Of a DNA stretch of 64,000 bases, positions 1-15,100 are shown piece after piece. A model generated the notes under the pieces. The model was given only the letters and a program-made list of their open reading frames with translations, made no database searches and was not told the DNA's origin. Position 1 is the first letter of the stretch, and the number at the start of each line of letters is the position of its first letter. Made by a program: the position numbers and the translations under genes. Source of the DNA: Serinus canaria (taxonomy: Eukaryota > Chordata > Aves > Passeriformes > Fringillidae); the NCBI RefSeq assembly GCF_022539315.1, contig NC_066329.1, positions 3,447,072 to 3,511,071 of the forward strand, given 5' to 3'.

Positions 1-81
1 TGTATTTGTATTAAAATAAGAAAAAGAATTAGCAAATGGACACTCACAATGACAAACCTGCCTTCTTTTTCCTAATTCCAG

Positions 82-159
82 GGCATATTCCCTTGTGGAT
101 TCCAGTCAAGTGTCTACCTTCCTGATTTCTATTCTCCTCATAGTCTACGGCAGTTTCAG
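82..159 (+). CDS. SPPL3: SPPL3 exon 2
   Basis: Acceptor AG at 80-81, donor GT at 160. Encodes [19 protein letters not shown] and the following IVYGSF, most of the first membrane segment. It begins with the last base of a Trp codon and ends AG| of an Arg codon. Confidence 0.93.
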
Positions 160-3100
160 GTAAGATTTTCTTTTTAAGGTTCTGCAGAGTCTTTATTTTT
201 CAAGTAAAAATATTGCAAGTGACTGAATACAGTTTATGCCTTTTTGTTTCATTGTATCTTTGTCAGACCTAGCCAACATAAAAATTATTTGCTTCTGAGA
301 AGGAAAAGGAAGAAATAATAGTGAGCTGGGGTTTCTGAAAGATGTGATTGTCATGGTACAAGCACATATAAGATAACATAAAAGTCAGTCCTTGAGGACA
401 GCTCTGTAAAATCATATTTTAGAGAGTAGAAAAGGATTGTTGAGACAGATAGAATGTAATGTTCTGGATAGCAGAGTTTTCTATCCATTAGCCAGTGGTG
501 GTAGCTTGTGAATGCTCTCCTGTGATTTCAAACCTGTCCCGTGGAACAGCAATCCCTGGGTCCCACTGCTGTTTGTTTGAGTGTCAGTAACAGCTTCATG
601 GAGAAGTGGGAAACACTGCCAGTGTTGAATTCCGGCAAAACATCTGAGAACTGCTGCAGGATGAGTTTGAGTCTTCAAAAATCAGATTTGCCTCATTTTA
701 GGAGACTTGAGTATAGTTTAGAGAAAACTCAATTATCCTTTTAGACCTGCCTGCTGTATTATACTGTTGGTTTTCTTGTAATGGCACCTGAGGAATGAGG
801 CTCATACTGACATATTGGAACAATATAATCACAATATGAAAGTTGGGGTTTTATTTTAACTTAAATACAGCATGCTTTTCTTTCTGCTTCTTGAAGAACA
901 TTGCTTCATTTCACAGCTCTGTGATAAAAGGCCTTATACTCACTACAGAGTCTCTGAACTGCTATGAGTATTCCTGAAATAGATGATAGCTGTGCTCATC
1001 CATATGATGTAAGCTGCAGCTGTTTTAGGATAAGAGGTTTTATATCACTACTGTAAGTTAATAAAGTCATATAATGAAAGCGCCAATTTTTTTGCAAGAG
1101 CTGTCTGTTGTTGTTAGCAAGTGTTAGGTAACAGCACTGTTGGTGAAATTAAAATAGAATATTTTAGGAAAATCAGAGATGATCAGAATAAAAAAGTAAT
1201 CAAAGGTTGGATTTGTTTAGTTTTTTCTTCAAGTTTTGAGTCAGATTAGCATATAGTTGAGGAACTAATTAAATTTTTAACTATTTGAATTTATGCTTTT
1301 GTGTAAAAAGGAACTATGCATCTGATTGCAAGAAGCAATATCATTTATTAAAATTCAATTATGAAAATATAGTGCAATATAAAACAGCAGGAGTGTGTGA
1401 ACTTCAGTTGCTTGTCTTTCCTGGAGCTCCTTGCCCTTCAAAATTTTCCCCTGCTGTTTGCCATCCTCTTCCTGTTGGTACCTACACATGCATTAGCATT
1501 TTGTCCTATACTTTACATTTAAAACCACTCTCCTAGCAAGGACTGTGAACTCCAGAGCAGTCTGACTCACTGGATGGAGTAGTGGGATGGTGATGGATAC
1601 AACCATTGAGGAAATGTCCTGTTTTAGTCTTTTGCCTTTGTGTGTATCCTGAAGACACCACAATGTGAGTTAGAGACCAAAATAGGGTCCTGGAGTTTTA
1701 AAATTACTTTCCTAATTAATCTCCTGTATGTGGTTTCTTTAGCAGGTGTCTGAGCTGAAACCCACAGTTACACAAACTCTGATTCACTTTGATCAGTGAG
1801 TGAGGTCAAAGCAGTTTTTTACAGAAGATTGTGCAGTGTTGTTAACAAACAGGTCTGAAATACAATCAAGTTATTTAAGAAATTGAAGTGTGGTAGTAAG
1901 TTACAAAATTATATTCATCTGGAAATTCTTAAAGTAGTAAAATGAAAGCTTCTGGCAAAGTGGATGATTTTCTTAGAAAACTGATGTGCTGGAAAGATAA
2001 AAGTTACAGCTTAGGGTGCTCATTCTCTTCTGTCAGCAGTGGTGTGTTCATCTGGATTTGAGTGCTTGTCTCCTGCAGAGCTGTTGTAAGACAAAAAGAA
2101 AATAGCACTCCTCAGTTAACCTTTGTGTTGCAGAAGGTGGGTTTGCTTTCTGATTTTCAACTGAAAAGAAGCGGGTAGAGTTGTTGTAATAATCCTGGCA
2201 AGAGGCTGAAACAGCAGTGCAGTAATAGGATCAGAAAGAATTGGGTGGGTGAGTCATTAGGATAAAATCCACGTGTGTGGTGGATCTAATCTAAGGCAGG
2301 CAGTGTCAGGGGAACAAAGGAAAGCCTTGGTCTACTGTCCTTATTAATAGAAACATTTGTCCAAAACAAATGAGAAAATCCCAAACCCCCAGTATACTCA
2401 GAAGAATGTCCAATAAATTGTGGGTAAAGCCCAGAGCCAGAACAAAGTGCAGCGAGAGAGCCGAGTTCCCCTTCTCTGCCTGTGCATGAACGAGCATTTC
2501 CTGCCTACATTTGTGCTGGGGCAGGAGTTTTCGCTTCCAGCCCTTCTGAACGTCCCTCTCATGTACATTCTGACTGCTCTCAGTCCTTGAACTTGACATG
2601 CTTTTATTGCTGGCTGCCAAAGGGACAAGCCTAATCCTTTAAACCGTTACAAGCTCTAAACTGAATCATGCAAATAGATGTGTTAGTTGTGGATTTTTAA
2701 AGAGGTGAGCTCAGCTTGAAACAGGTTGTCTCTGAGGACAAGGCAGCCACCTTCTTGTCCAAATGCTTCTCTGTGACTTTAATGTTGGAGTTACTTTGCA
2801 GGTAGCAGCTAAATCTTTTTCTATCCTGTCATATCCCCAGACAGGGGCTCTCAGCTTATGTAAAGCCAGATTTAACCCAGAATCTACCTGTTCAAATAGC
2901 TGCCTTTGAGCCAACCTGAGAAGTGTGGGATGACCCTGGGGCCTTCTGTCTGTAGGCTTTGAGTATCCAAAGTGTGGGTGTGAGTAGAAAGTAGCTCACA
3001 TGGTGAACCCAGAGTGTCATGTCAACATCGTGTGCTGAGGGTTGGCTTCCAGAGGGGCTTTCCCATGCTCCCAGAGCCCTCAGGTGGGGGCTGTCCTCAC

Positions 3101-6100
3101 TGCTAGAGCAAGAAGGGACTTCTCAATAAATTGCATCTGCAGGTGCCCCTATAGATAAACCCTTGCGTTCCTATTTTCTCCATTGCTTGGTAAGAACCTC
3201 TCCTGCAGGGTTTCCCTGAGGCATTTCTGCAGTGGAGTGATCCGTGGTTGAATGTGAGCCTTGCAGGCAGTGCTGTGCCAGCAGCTTACTCATTCCTTTG
3301 GCCTCAATGTAACCCTCCCGAGGGGCTCCCTGTGAGAGGGTGACTGCTTGCTTTGAAACCCTGCACTGGAAATGCAACCAGCTGGAGCTCTGAGGACCCA
3401 CAGAAGAAACAATGGAGCAGCTCAGTGCCCCAGGGGAGATGCTGACTCAGCATTCTCTTGGGAGCCCGGGAGAAACTTGAACAAAACAGGGAATGTTTCT
3501 CAGCTTGCCATTTCTCTACAGCCCAGTAGTTCTGAGTTTGTCTTGTTTTACAGTATGGTTTTTAACTTTCTTGGAAGGTGTTTTAGTGATTGCTTCTTAG
3601 GTTATTTTATTGTGTTAGTGATAATTCATAGCAGAGGGAAGAGCCAAATCATAAAACATTTGGAGATTATTCAGAGGTTGGCTTGGAAGAGCAGCTGTGT
3701 TGTTAAGTGAAAGTAATTTCCTAATTTATGCTTACTTTGGAGGCAGGGATATTTATAGGTAATAATAATTGCTGACGCTATGGCAATGAAAAGAGAGGGG
3801 CTGAGGTTTTTTATGAGCAGTAGATCTGATGGGTTTTATTTCCAGTTTTCTCTGTTGATAGAAATCCCTTAAGTTACGAGTTGCCCGATGCCACTGGGAG
3901 AATGATGGTGTGAGGTTCTTGCTAAACTGTGCTGATTCAGAGGGGAAGAAAACACTGCACTGAGAAAAGAATTATCTTGTTTGTCTGAATCTTGGACCAA
4001 GTCCTGGAGGGCTGTCAGCCTCCTCCCAGATTTTTATAGCTTGAAAGGAAAACTATAAAGCTACAATGCATAATGGGGAAAAGGAGTGCAAGTGAATGAT
4101 GGAGGCACTCCAAACAAAGGGCAGAGCAAAGAGATCTTTAAAAGAACAAGCTAAGAACAACAGATTAATTTGTTAGAATTTTAGTGTTCTCTATTGCCTC
4201 TTTGTATTTTCCATAACTCTTTAGCTGATGATCCATGATCTGTGTAGAAGCACTATGGGTCTGAGGTGGGAGCTTCCTCGTGTTTTGCCTGAGACCAGGT
4301 TAATTTCATAACCCTGTTGGGGAGCATTTGCTTAATCGAAGCAAAAGAAACAAACCAGTTCTGTGCTAGAAGAGCCTTTTTCTTGGTTTTGTTTTATGGA
4401 GTGAAGCTGCTCAACCCCTCTGTCTTTAATACACCACATGTGTCTTGATCCTGTAGACCTGGTTGTACCTAATTCCACATTCTGGGACTGCAGCACATGA
4501 TGAATGCACTACAATAAAATATCTGTGACACCTCTATAATAGTTTAGAAGTTTGGTGTATTTGTTACTGGTCTGATAAATGAATGGAATTTGTTTACTTT
4601 GTATAACTTAGTTAAGCTAAACTGGAAAAAATTCCTGTTGACCTGGAAGTTCTGTTGAAATACTTGGATGCTGCTGTAAGCTTAAGACAGGAGCTGTACA
4701 GTGGGAGATGCACAGTGCTTCTGGTGGTTCTCTATAGCTTGTTTGAATAAACCAATATGCAGCTAAATTTTGGATACCACACATACATCAATGAGAAACT
4801 GTCATGGTAAACTTGATTGCTGCTATTTTTAGTTAAAAAGCACATAAAATTTAACAATAGAAATTATTGCTGGTCAAAACAGACTTTAAGTGAAATTCCC
4901 TTTTTTCAGAAAGTTATGCCAAATGTGTTAGAATATAACTTGGAAGTTGTATCAAAGTGAAGGACTGTGGCAAAAGGGGTAGAATACTGTCCTAAATTGA
5001 AACTTTTAGAAAGTATTTATACCAACATGAAAAGATGAATCAATAGCAGCTGAGCTGGCTACTCAGGAGAGCATTGTCAGCTCCTATGGATTAATAAAAG
5101 TGTATTAATTTGTACTATTTATTCAGAGCTTCCTCTAGTCATCTGTTCTGTCTGCATGTAAAATATATATCTGATTATTTTCTAGGCTTTGCTGAAATTT
5201 TTTCGGTGAAGTAAAACTGTACATTAAGCGGACACTTAAAGCTAGTTTGGGTCATTCATGAGAACATTTCAAGGAAGGAAATACTATTGTCTTAAAAATG
5301 AAACCTGATAGTCAAATTTGAAAGAAAAGGAACAAAAATAAGAACTTGAAAAGAGTTCAAATTCACAAGAGCATTGAAATGTTTATTGTGTTTCCATCAT
5401 GTTCTACACTTCCCAGAAATCAGGTAACAACAAACAGCAGCACAGATTTTCAGCCCTCCCCAGTGCAGACACTGGTGACTGATCTCACTGTCAGAATCTG
5501 GGATGTGGGGCCTCTTTTGGAACGAAGCACTTCAGCTATTTTAATTTCCCACTGTGCCTGGTGTTGTTTCTAATAACCAGCATTACAGGGCTTTTCCAGG
5601 GGCAGGGTGCTGTGGCAGTGGGAATGAGGCTGCAGCTGATGGGCCTAAGCAGGAGTTTGGAACTCATCTGTCACATTTGCTTTGTTCCCTGCAGGTCTCT
5701 GAACATGGACTTTGAGAACCAAGACAAAGAGAAAGACAACAGCAGCGCCGCTGGGTCTTTTAATGGCAACAGCACCAATAACAGTAAGGGTCAGCTTTAC
5801 TCCTTACCCTTTGTGCTTCACCTCAGTGCTGCACCTCCTGCTTCACCTGAGGGTGGGTCTGAGCTGCTGCATTGCAGATTCACCAGGTCACAGGCTCTGT
5901 CTGGGCACTCCCCACCTTGCTCTGCTCAGACACTGCTGTCCACAGCTGGGTCACCCCCATGGAAGCTGAATTTAAAACATCAACATAATCCATAATGCAT
6001 AAAAACTGCATGTGGCACAATTTTTCAGGTTTGATTGGAAATGGAATCAGCTTTACTTTGAAAAAAAACCACCCCACAGTCAGGAGAAGGGAGTGTAATT

Positions 6101-9100
6101 CCTTTTCGGCTGGAGCTCATTGCTGTGGCATGTTGGCCAGTCTGTAAGCAGGGAGGGATTGCAGAGTGCACTGACAAATCCCTAAGGAGGATTCACCTTC
6201 AGGAGGGAAACTGAAGTAGAGAGTTCACGTGGCTCTGGGCAACTCATTTATAATGGACAAAAAAGTATGTGTCTGCACACTGTCTGTTCAGAGTGGGATT
6301 AACATGTCAGCTCCTGCATGGTGACTGTCCCTTCTGTGATCTATAAATAGATTGCAGGCAGCTTGGCCATCTGACATGCACAGTTTTGCAGGTAAAAATA
6401 TGGAGCTGACCAGTTAGAGTGGAGCACAGTGTGCACAGTGTGTTGTAAATTCATACTTGAGTTTGACTGAAGGCAATTTATATTGCCATATTTTGAGAAA
6501 AGGCAATATTCACTCTAGAGTGAAATAGTTTCCCAGAGTATAGAAGGCAGGAGTGAGAAGCCCTGTGCATGAAACCCTGAATGCTAAGCTTGTTTTGTTT
6601 AAAGCAATTAGCATAGCTTTAAAATGATGAATGAAATAACATATGTTGTATGTGTCTCTTGCTGGTTTTGTCTTTTCTAATGTAGACTCTTGGAATTTAA
6701 ATAGTTGTCACAGCACTGCTTCTGTTGGCAGCACAGAGCAAAGAGGTTGCTGTGCTTGGTGGTACAGCAATGGGCAGCTGAGGCTTTTGGCCCCTGGGAA
6801 GGGAGAGAAGACAGTCTGGGGCTAAGGAATAAGCACATTAAGGGGATTAGCTGTCAAAATGATCAGAAATTAAATGAAGAACTCTGACATTGAATGCTGC
6901 AGGCACTAATTCCCAGATGCCAAGGTGGTGTGTAGTGTGTAATTTCTGGTTTTTTGTTTTGTTTGTTTTTTCCCTTGGGAAGTGGAAGGATATGTGAATG
7001 TGCTTTCTCAGAGCAGGAGGAATCAGATCTAAGTCACAGATTAGAATTTTTGTGTCTTCACACTGTCATCACTGGACTGTCTACATTGCACTTTACCTTA
7101 ATGTGCCGGACCTCAGCAATGTAGAAATCCCAAGTACTGAGTTCTTCTGCTTTTTATTTTTAAAATTTATTGTGCTGCTTATGTTTAAGAGTAATAGATC
7201 ATGACATGAACTAATAAATGACATGACCATGTGCAACTGTCATGACCTCCATGCTTTTTGTTCAGCTTTTGTTTTATAAAAATGGTTGAATATTTATAAC
7301 AGATACTAAGTTGTAGTGAATGTATTTCATGTGTGTTTGAGGTTTTTCCATGTACTCAGATACACTGCTAACTGAGTTGTGCAGGTAACCTGTTATTTAT
7401 TTGACTTGCCACTCTTGACAGGAAAAAATAAAGACACATTCTTACACAGAAACACTGACATACAATCTGTGTATATATTACTTGACTGTGTATGTCTCAC
7501 AACCCTAAAGGCTTACCTAGGATTGGTAAAACCCTCTTCATCCAGCAGTGTTTAATTATTTTAGGATAACACAGTTGATGTCAAGCTGGTTTTACATCTC
7601 TTTTTGGTCTTAGTCTTGTATTATTTTCTGTTGGTCACTTACCAAGTGACTACTTCAGATGCTCCCTATTGTTACTTTAGTGCTCTACAAGTAGAAGTGT
7701 GTTTTGTATTTTTAATTGGGTTGCTGCTTATGGCTTCTTTCCCCTCCAGGGATCAAATGTAAGAATAGCTACAGAGACTGGTTAAGTCTTGGAATTTGTG
7801 GGGTTAGGTGGACTTCTCAATTTTGCTGGTAATTCTGAAAAGAAAACTCAGAAATACAGTAAAAGTTGTCCTGTCCCATGATTAACATCCCTGGTAGTCA
7901 TACTGCATGGGTGAGGGAAATACTAAGAAGAAAATAATTCAGTATCTCTGCCCTGTTTAAAATTACTGCCAGCTATGAAATGTGAGCCTGAATTTGTGTT
8001 GGTTTTTAGCAAAAAGGCAATTACAGTGCACTTCACTTACCTGGTGGTTTCATCTAGGTAAATGACTTGGGTAAATGACTTTGTTTTTTGAAAGCTGCCC
8101 TTTATTGTTAGGCTTGATATTATCTCATGGTTGCTCCTGTGATGGAATTTAAGAGCTTGGTGGCCTTCACCCAAGTGGACTTTGAAGCTGTGGCACCCTT
8201 TGCATGAGCTGGGTCAGCCTAACACTGCTCAGGCTTTTCACCTTGTGCTCAGAGATTAAGGAAACCTTACATATGCTCTGCTCAACACATTTATGTGTCT
8301 CAGTGTAAAGTGATTCTAATCCCTAAATAATGTTAATTTTCATGGTTTGTCATTCATTCTGTCTGTGGCACGAGATCAGACTGAGCTCTCAGTTCCAGGG
8401 CTATGGCAGTGCACGCTCAGCTGCAGCCTCCTGCACAGGCAGCTGTGCTGGGCTCAGAGAGCACCAAGTCAGTGTCTGCTGCACCAGCACTGAGAGGGAA
8501 TGTGCTGGCAGAGCCCTGCCCTGTGCTGGCCAGGGCTGTGTCCCTGTGTGGCACCGAACACGAGCTCAGTGTCCCTCTCTCCTGCAGGTATTCAAACCAT
8601 CGACTCCACCCAGGCGCTGTTCCTGCCCATCGGAGCGTCCGTGTCTCTCCTAGTCATGTTCTTCTTCTTCGACTCAGTTCAAGTTGTCTTCACAATATGC
8701 ACAGCAGGTGACTAAGTTTTCTCTTTATAAGACTTGGAATAGAACAGGAAGTATTGATATAATTAAATATTGTTGGTAAGAATTATAATACACGTCACAG
8801 TACATTAAAAAAAAGAATCATCAGGTTTCACAGTTGTATTTGCATGTCTGTGTAACTATAAATAGGCAAGTATTATTTGAGAAGTATTTTCCACTTAGAG
8901 ATGTGCTAAACCTACTGAACTATAAATTGCCAGAGGTCTAAACATGCCCAGATGTGTTATTTTGCATGAAGTTCACTTGTTTATAAATCGGTGCTCAGAA
9001 CTGTACATGGTACTTCATGGGAAATAACTTTGAGGATCCTGTCCAGAGACTTCTTTCCTACTTTAATTTGGTTTTGCTTTAATGCAATTTTTCTCTTTCT

Positions 9101-12100
9101 GGTCTCACTAACATTTGAATATTAGTCTTTTGCACTGCTTGAATTTAGAACAAAATTGAAATTTATCTGCAAATAAGTTGCAGATCCTCCAGTCCTGTTT
9201 AGCATTTACATTTTGTGTTTTAAATAAATGCCAGGGCATTGCTTTTTGGAAAATTTTGGCCTATTGATCTTTTTGCAATTCTTCAAGAGACCAGCTGCTG
9301 TTGAGAGTAGCAAGATTCTTCCTAATGCTCCAGATACACAGCAGCTTCTAAAAATTGTACTCAGTCTACCTACTGAGTCTGTGAAGAGTTTTAAACTCCT
9401 AAATACCTCTCATCCTCTCCTGCTTCACTGCAGGCTTTGTCCTTATGGTTTAACTCCTGAGTTGTGCCAGCCTCTTAAACAGGGCTGATGTGGGTGGGTG
9501 AAATTTAAATCTCCAGTCTTGGGACTCCTGTCTAATTCTGTCTCCTGTAGAGGCCTGTTGATTTCTGCTTTTATCACTTTGACCTATGACACATATCTTC
9601 TTTCCTATTAAAAAAATACTTCAGGTAGATTCTACTGTATGCTAGATATGAGGGAAATATATACAAACAAATATATAAGATGTTACAAGGAAAGATTTAT
9701 AACAAAAGAGGGATTTTAATTTGTTGGGGTTATTGGTCGATTTATTTTTAAAATGACCTTGGGATTTGTAACTTTGTTTGTAACACTTCTGTGTTTAAGT
9801 CAAGGATTCTGTGTCCCTTGGGGCTTCTTGTAGGTCTCAGGGGACTGGGGGTCAGTGCTCTTGGGCATCTTTATTCTCAAACCTGCTTTTATGGGCTTGC
9901 ATCAGAGGCTGTCATGAGGGCCAGAACCTCTGAAATGCAAAGCTTCCCCAGAGGCTTTACTGCAGGATGGGAGGGACCCTGCTGGAGTTGTGGACCTGGG
10001 GCTGTGGAGCTCAGTCCCTCTGTCCCTTGAGAGGGGACAGACCAAGCTCAGGTCTTGCTACTTTACATCCTCTGTAGCTAGTGGGGGCTGATGTGGGGAA
10101 CTGCTACATTACAGCTGATGTCTGCTTTCTTAAAGATTCTCTCCAATCTTCCTCTCACAGAGATTTGCCTTCAGGAAAGAGTCAGGAGCGAGCGCAGGTG
10201 CAGCAAGCAGCCAAGGCCAGGAGCCAGAGCTGGCAGAGGGCAGAGCCCAGGCTGGCATTGCCTGCAGGCAGGAGTTAAGCCAAGGGACTCCGACTGAATG
10301 TCAGGATTGAGGCTGGAGGGGATGGGAGCCTTGGGGCTGGAAGTGGAAGCCTGGGCAGGGCTGGAAGTGGAAGCCTGGGCAGTCAGAGCCTGGGCGGCAC
10401 TGAGAGTGGCTCCTTCTCAAACTCCCACTCTGAAGGAGCCCAGCCTGGACACCAAGCAGGAGGTGCAGGGTTCCCTGCTGGGCAGAGCTGGAGGAGAGGA
10501 AAGGGGAGGAGAGATTCCAAGGGCAGAGGGGGTTGAGCCTGTGCTGGGGAAGGCAGGGTAGGGAGCAGGGGGGGCAAGGCAGGACTCAGGGCAGCAGAGG
10601 CACCGGGTTCCTGGGCAGTGTTCTCTGCCAGGCACCTCCAAAGAGGTTCTTAGTTCAGTTTGTGCGGGGATGCCATGCTGTTCGTTCTTTCCCTCCTGCT
10701 TCTGGTTTTCTTCCCCCCTCTGAAATACTGAGAGAACTGTGAGTTTTCATGGTGCTGTTTGTATGCAGACACTTCTGAAATTCTCTTTTTAGATTATTCG
10801 AGTTCTCCTTTTTTTGTTTTGTTTTGTTTCAAATCTTCCTCCCACCAGAAGGGAAAAATGTGGTTTGACCAAGTTGACCAAATGAATTTTTCTCTGGTTG
10901 GCTTAAACTGTGTAGAGAATGGCTTAAGCTGTAAGACAATGTTTGATTCTTTCCCATCATCTTCATTTGAGAAGAGAACAAAAATCCCTTTTAAAAACCA
11001 TCAACAAAAACTTTTAAAGGAATAAATAGAGGACAGCACAAAGATCTGAATTGCAGCATGCAAAAAGTTCCAAGACTGTGATTTTCATGGCAGTCTGTTC
11101 TTGCTGCACAGTTCTGGATGTGTGCTGCTGACATGTCTGTGTCTCCACGCCCTCATGCTCCATCCTTTTAAACAGTCCTTAAAAAAAAACTGGAAGGAAA
11201 AATGATTATAAATACCAGCAGTTACTAAATGTTTTTACAAATGTGTGGGTGGGATAAGTATGCTGCTTGAAAAAGAAAATGTTTATGGAAATGGTCTGTT
11301 TGGATATTTATGTATATTTATCATTCTCTTTTCAAAAACCCAAAGTACCTTGTTTTTTAAAAAAGTGAGGTTGCCAGCTACTAGCTAGAAGTTATTTGAA
11401 GCTGTACTGTGTTTTAGTGATGAATAAAGAGTTTTGAGTGAGATGAGGGAAAGAATTACTATCCGAGTTAAAAAGTGGAAAAAAACCCTCTATTCTGCTG
11501 AGTCTGTGTCATATGTTGAAAAATTGTAAGGAAACCAGTTTGTAATAGATTTTTTTTTTTTTTACTCAGAATATGTGAAAACTGTTTTTCTTGTTGACAT
11601 GATAATGAATAGATTTAAGACTTTTTTGGGGGGTTTGGGGATGGGGCATTGCATTCCTTTGAGAGCTTTTGTTTTATTTCAGTCTGAAGGCTCACTGTTG
11701 TGTAGGAAACCTCAGAGCTCTGAGCTGCTCATGCTGGAATAACACTGAGCATATGATAATAGGACATTGTTGCAAGAGCATTTTCAAATTGGAGAAGCAT
11801 GTTTGTGTACTGTAGAAATTAGGTCTGAATGTCCTAATATTACCTTTTCTTCTTTCCATAGTCCTTGCAACAATAGCTTTTGCTTTCCTTCTGCTCCCGA
11901 TGTGCCAGTACTTAACACGGCCTTGCTCACCGCAGAACAAGTAAGGACTTGAGCAATCCTTTGCTCCTCTTCTTGTGTGTTGTACTTCTTTCTTTTAATG
12001 AGAATTCTTCAATAAGCATTAACCTCAGGGCTGATGTTTGTGCCTGTTTTTTTGTGCCAACATCATGTTTCCACTGTGAAAGCAGGAAGCACAGTTTCTG

Positions 12101-15100
12101 CAAGTCACTCACACTTGCCAGCCTGGGAAATGCAATACCAGTACAGGGGAGTAGATTTCCCAACAGTGATTTTTTTAATGAGTTTGTCTTCTTTTGGCTG
12201 AGATTTTAGAGTTTGGGATTTGGCATTGGATTTTAATGTTTGTTAACACTGGACTCTGGACTTTAATGCTGGCTCTTTTGAAAACTGTAGTTAAACCAGT
12301 GGAAATTACAGTTGTTAATGCCATGTTTTGAAACTAATTTTATTTTTTAGCCTTGTGATTGGAGTTCATGTTGCTAAAGCACTATCTTAGGTGGTGCTAG
12401 GAATGTTGGTGATTTCAAGAGGGGTGCCAAGATTTACAGGATTTTTTCCATCTCTGCAGTTCATGCTTTACACGTAGTATTTGAATGTGGGGAAAGCTTT
12501 TATTTTGTTGCTGTTTTGGTACCTATTTGTGGCAAAGGAACTTCCCTTCTTGGCATCTTTCATCAGCAGTTGAGCCATGTTCCAACAGTGTCCATTTTCT
12601 GTTCTTTAAATGGAAACACAAAGTCTTCCAGCTGATGTTTGTGTGTTGTTCTAGGATTTCCTTTGGCTGCTGTGGGCGTTTCACTGCTGCTGAGTTGCTC
12701 TCGTTTTCTCTGTCTGTGATGCTTGTCCTTATCTGGGTCCTCACTGGCCACTGGCTCCTAATGGATGGTGAGTATGTGAATTAAGGGGTTTTACTCCTGG
12801 TTTGTTCCTCTTCTGACACAGCATTTGCCTGGTGATGATGGCTGAAATTTGCTAATATTAATGGCTTGGCTGCCGAGTTGTGTGGCAGACTCCCTGAAGA
12901 GCCACTGCCAGGAACATGGCAGGGGAGTGCTTGGAACACCTGTTTTTCTGGTTTGTAAAAGCTTCCAGGGAAGTGCCAGAACACTCATGAAAGATATTCT
13001 GCACCTGTGTGGTGTAGGGTGAATGGCCAGATTGAGTTAAAGATGTGTGGAGACAGTGGTTGTTTGTGATTCATAGCTTGATTCTAAAAGTCTGTTTAAT
13101 TTTTGGTGTGCATCTTGTTGTTTATTGGTTCTGATGCTGAAATAATTTGTTGTGAGGCAGCTCACAGTAGCTGGTTGGCTTTGATCTCTGTAATGCCTGC
13201 CTTGTGTGGTGAGATGGGCGAAACTGGCAGTCAGCCAGCTGACAGGGGGTGATTTATTGGTTTTTTTTCATGGTGGTTGACCTGAATTCACAGCTTACTG
13301 TTCCAAAAAGGAGCCTTCATCCTTCCCTCCTGCCTTCCAGATCTCTTGTGCTAGCTCTGGCACTTAGTTAATCACATGGTAAACTGATCCAGCTCACTAG
13401 AATGGCAGCATACTTGGGTTTTACCAGCCTATTTTGCTGCAGCTGCTGCAGTGAGATGAATTGAATTATTGTGTAGTCAGGTATGTGCTAAATTTGGCAG
13501 AAGGTAAGTGGCAGCATGATGGGATCTGAGGGGATGGAGTGCATATAATAGCAAAGGCATGAAGGAGTAGCCAGGAGCAGGGCCTCTGCTTCTCAGCAGT
13601 GTCAGGCAGCTAAATTGGCTTAGGACATGGTGTAATGGCACGCTGAGGTCGTGCTTGCTTGAGGAAAAATTGCTGCAACAACATTACCTGCCCTTGAAAT
13701 TGTTTGTTACGACAGAAAACATTCATCCCTTCAGCTTCCTGCTCCTCCTAAAATGAGGTAGCAGCAGCACGTCCTTAGCACTGAAATCTCTCATGGCACC
13801 ATCATTCTTTCTTTGATATGTGGGCACTATGCTTCATTCATGGTTTGAACTGCTTTAAAAGTCCCACCTGCTATATGAGAGGGAAGTACCTTTTAAAATA
13901 CCAGATGGTAAATGAAAAAAATGCAGACAAAGTCTGTTTTGTGATAAGCAGAGTAGCCCACCATGAAATCAAGGGTGACACTTGATCTGCAGTAGCTGCA
14001 AAGCTAAAAGGAATGTCAAGTGTGGATTTTGGCAGAATCTGAAGAGTTGTCTACACCGAGATATCAGCAGAAGCATTTAGTTAAAAATAGTTATTTTTGT
14101 GAGTGCTTCAGTCTGACATGGTGGACTTTGCAGTAATTCATCTACAGAGCTCTGAGCTGCTGGTGCAGAGTGGCTTCTGGCTTCTGTTTCTCTTGGTGGC
14201 TTTTTATGATTTACTGAGTTGTGTTGCTGCTGTCTCGCTTTGAATTATTTTATGTAGTGTATTCAGGGAACTTGGGCTGTGTAGGTGATCCTCCTGTCAT
14301 TTGTTCAAATCCAATTAAATCAGTGTTTGCCAGTGACACTAAACAGGGAATAGCTTTTATTGGCCTTTGTCAGGGTAACAGACTGCCCAAACCTCATCCT
14401 GTGCTGCTGCACGTGGGATCCCATCATCTCTGCCTTCTCTGCGACTGAGCCCTGGAGCCGCGGGGGGCTCCGGTCCGGAGGGCAGCGCTGGGGCAGCCGC
14501 GCTCGCTCACCAGCCCGAGCGATCCTGTCCCTAAGGCAGCGCTGGCAGCTGCTGGCTGTGCCCGGCCCGGCAGGATCCCCTTTTGGCCGTGGGCAGAAAA
14601 TGACCAAGGTATTGGGAAGTGCTGCTCATGGCCCGGGCGGGGCAGGAGGAGGAGCGGGGCGGGCAGCAGCACGTGGAGAGCCCCGGCGGTTCGGCTGGGG
14701 CTGTGTGCTTGATTCTGTCAGTGTGAAAGAGCTCTGCAGCTCCAGAGCTGAGGAGAACACGGGAAATACTCCTTGGTAATTGCCAGTCCTTACGAAATCG
14801 AGGTGTGGCAGTTCTTGCTGGAGCCCAGATCCTTCAGTGCCCAAATCCTACCCTGTCCCTGCCCTCACAGCCCTTGCCTGAAGTGGCTCTAAAGACAGGG
14901 ATGTGTTACAGGGCAGAGTGAGCCCGTGCTGGCTCCGGGGTTTGTTCTGGCATGTGATGGTGCACCTTTCTAGGTATTGAAATGCTCATTTCTCAGAGCA
15001 GATTGTCCAATGACAGAATCACCAAGGATGGTCACTGTTCACTGGTAAAGCCTGCTTAAAATGAGAGCTTTCCTAAATAGTGAACAGAGCTGGAGATGTA

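Noticed and set aside
5561..5995. 144-residue open frame covering SPPL3 exon 3
   Set aside because: Only 5695-5783 is coding; the remainder reads into introns on both sides past good GT and AG sites.
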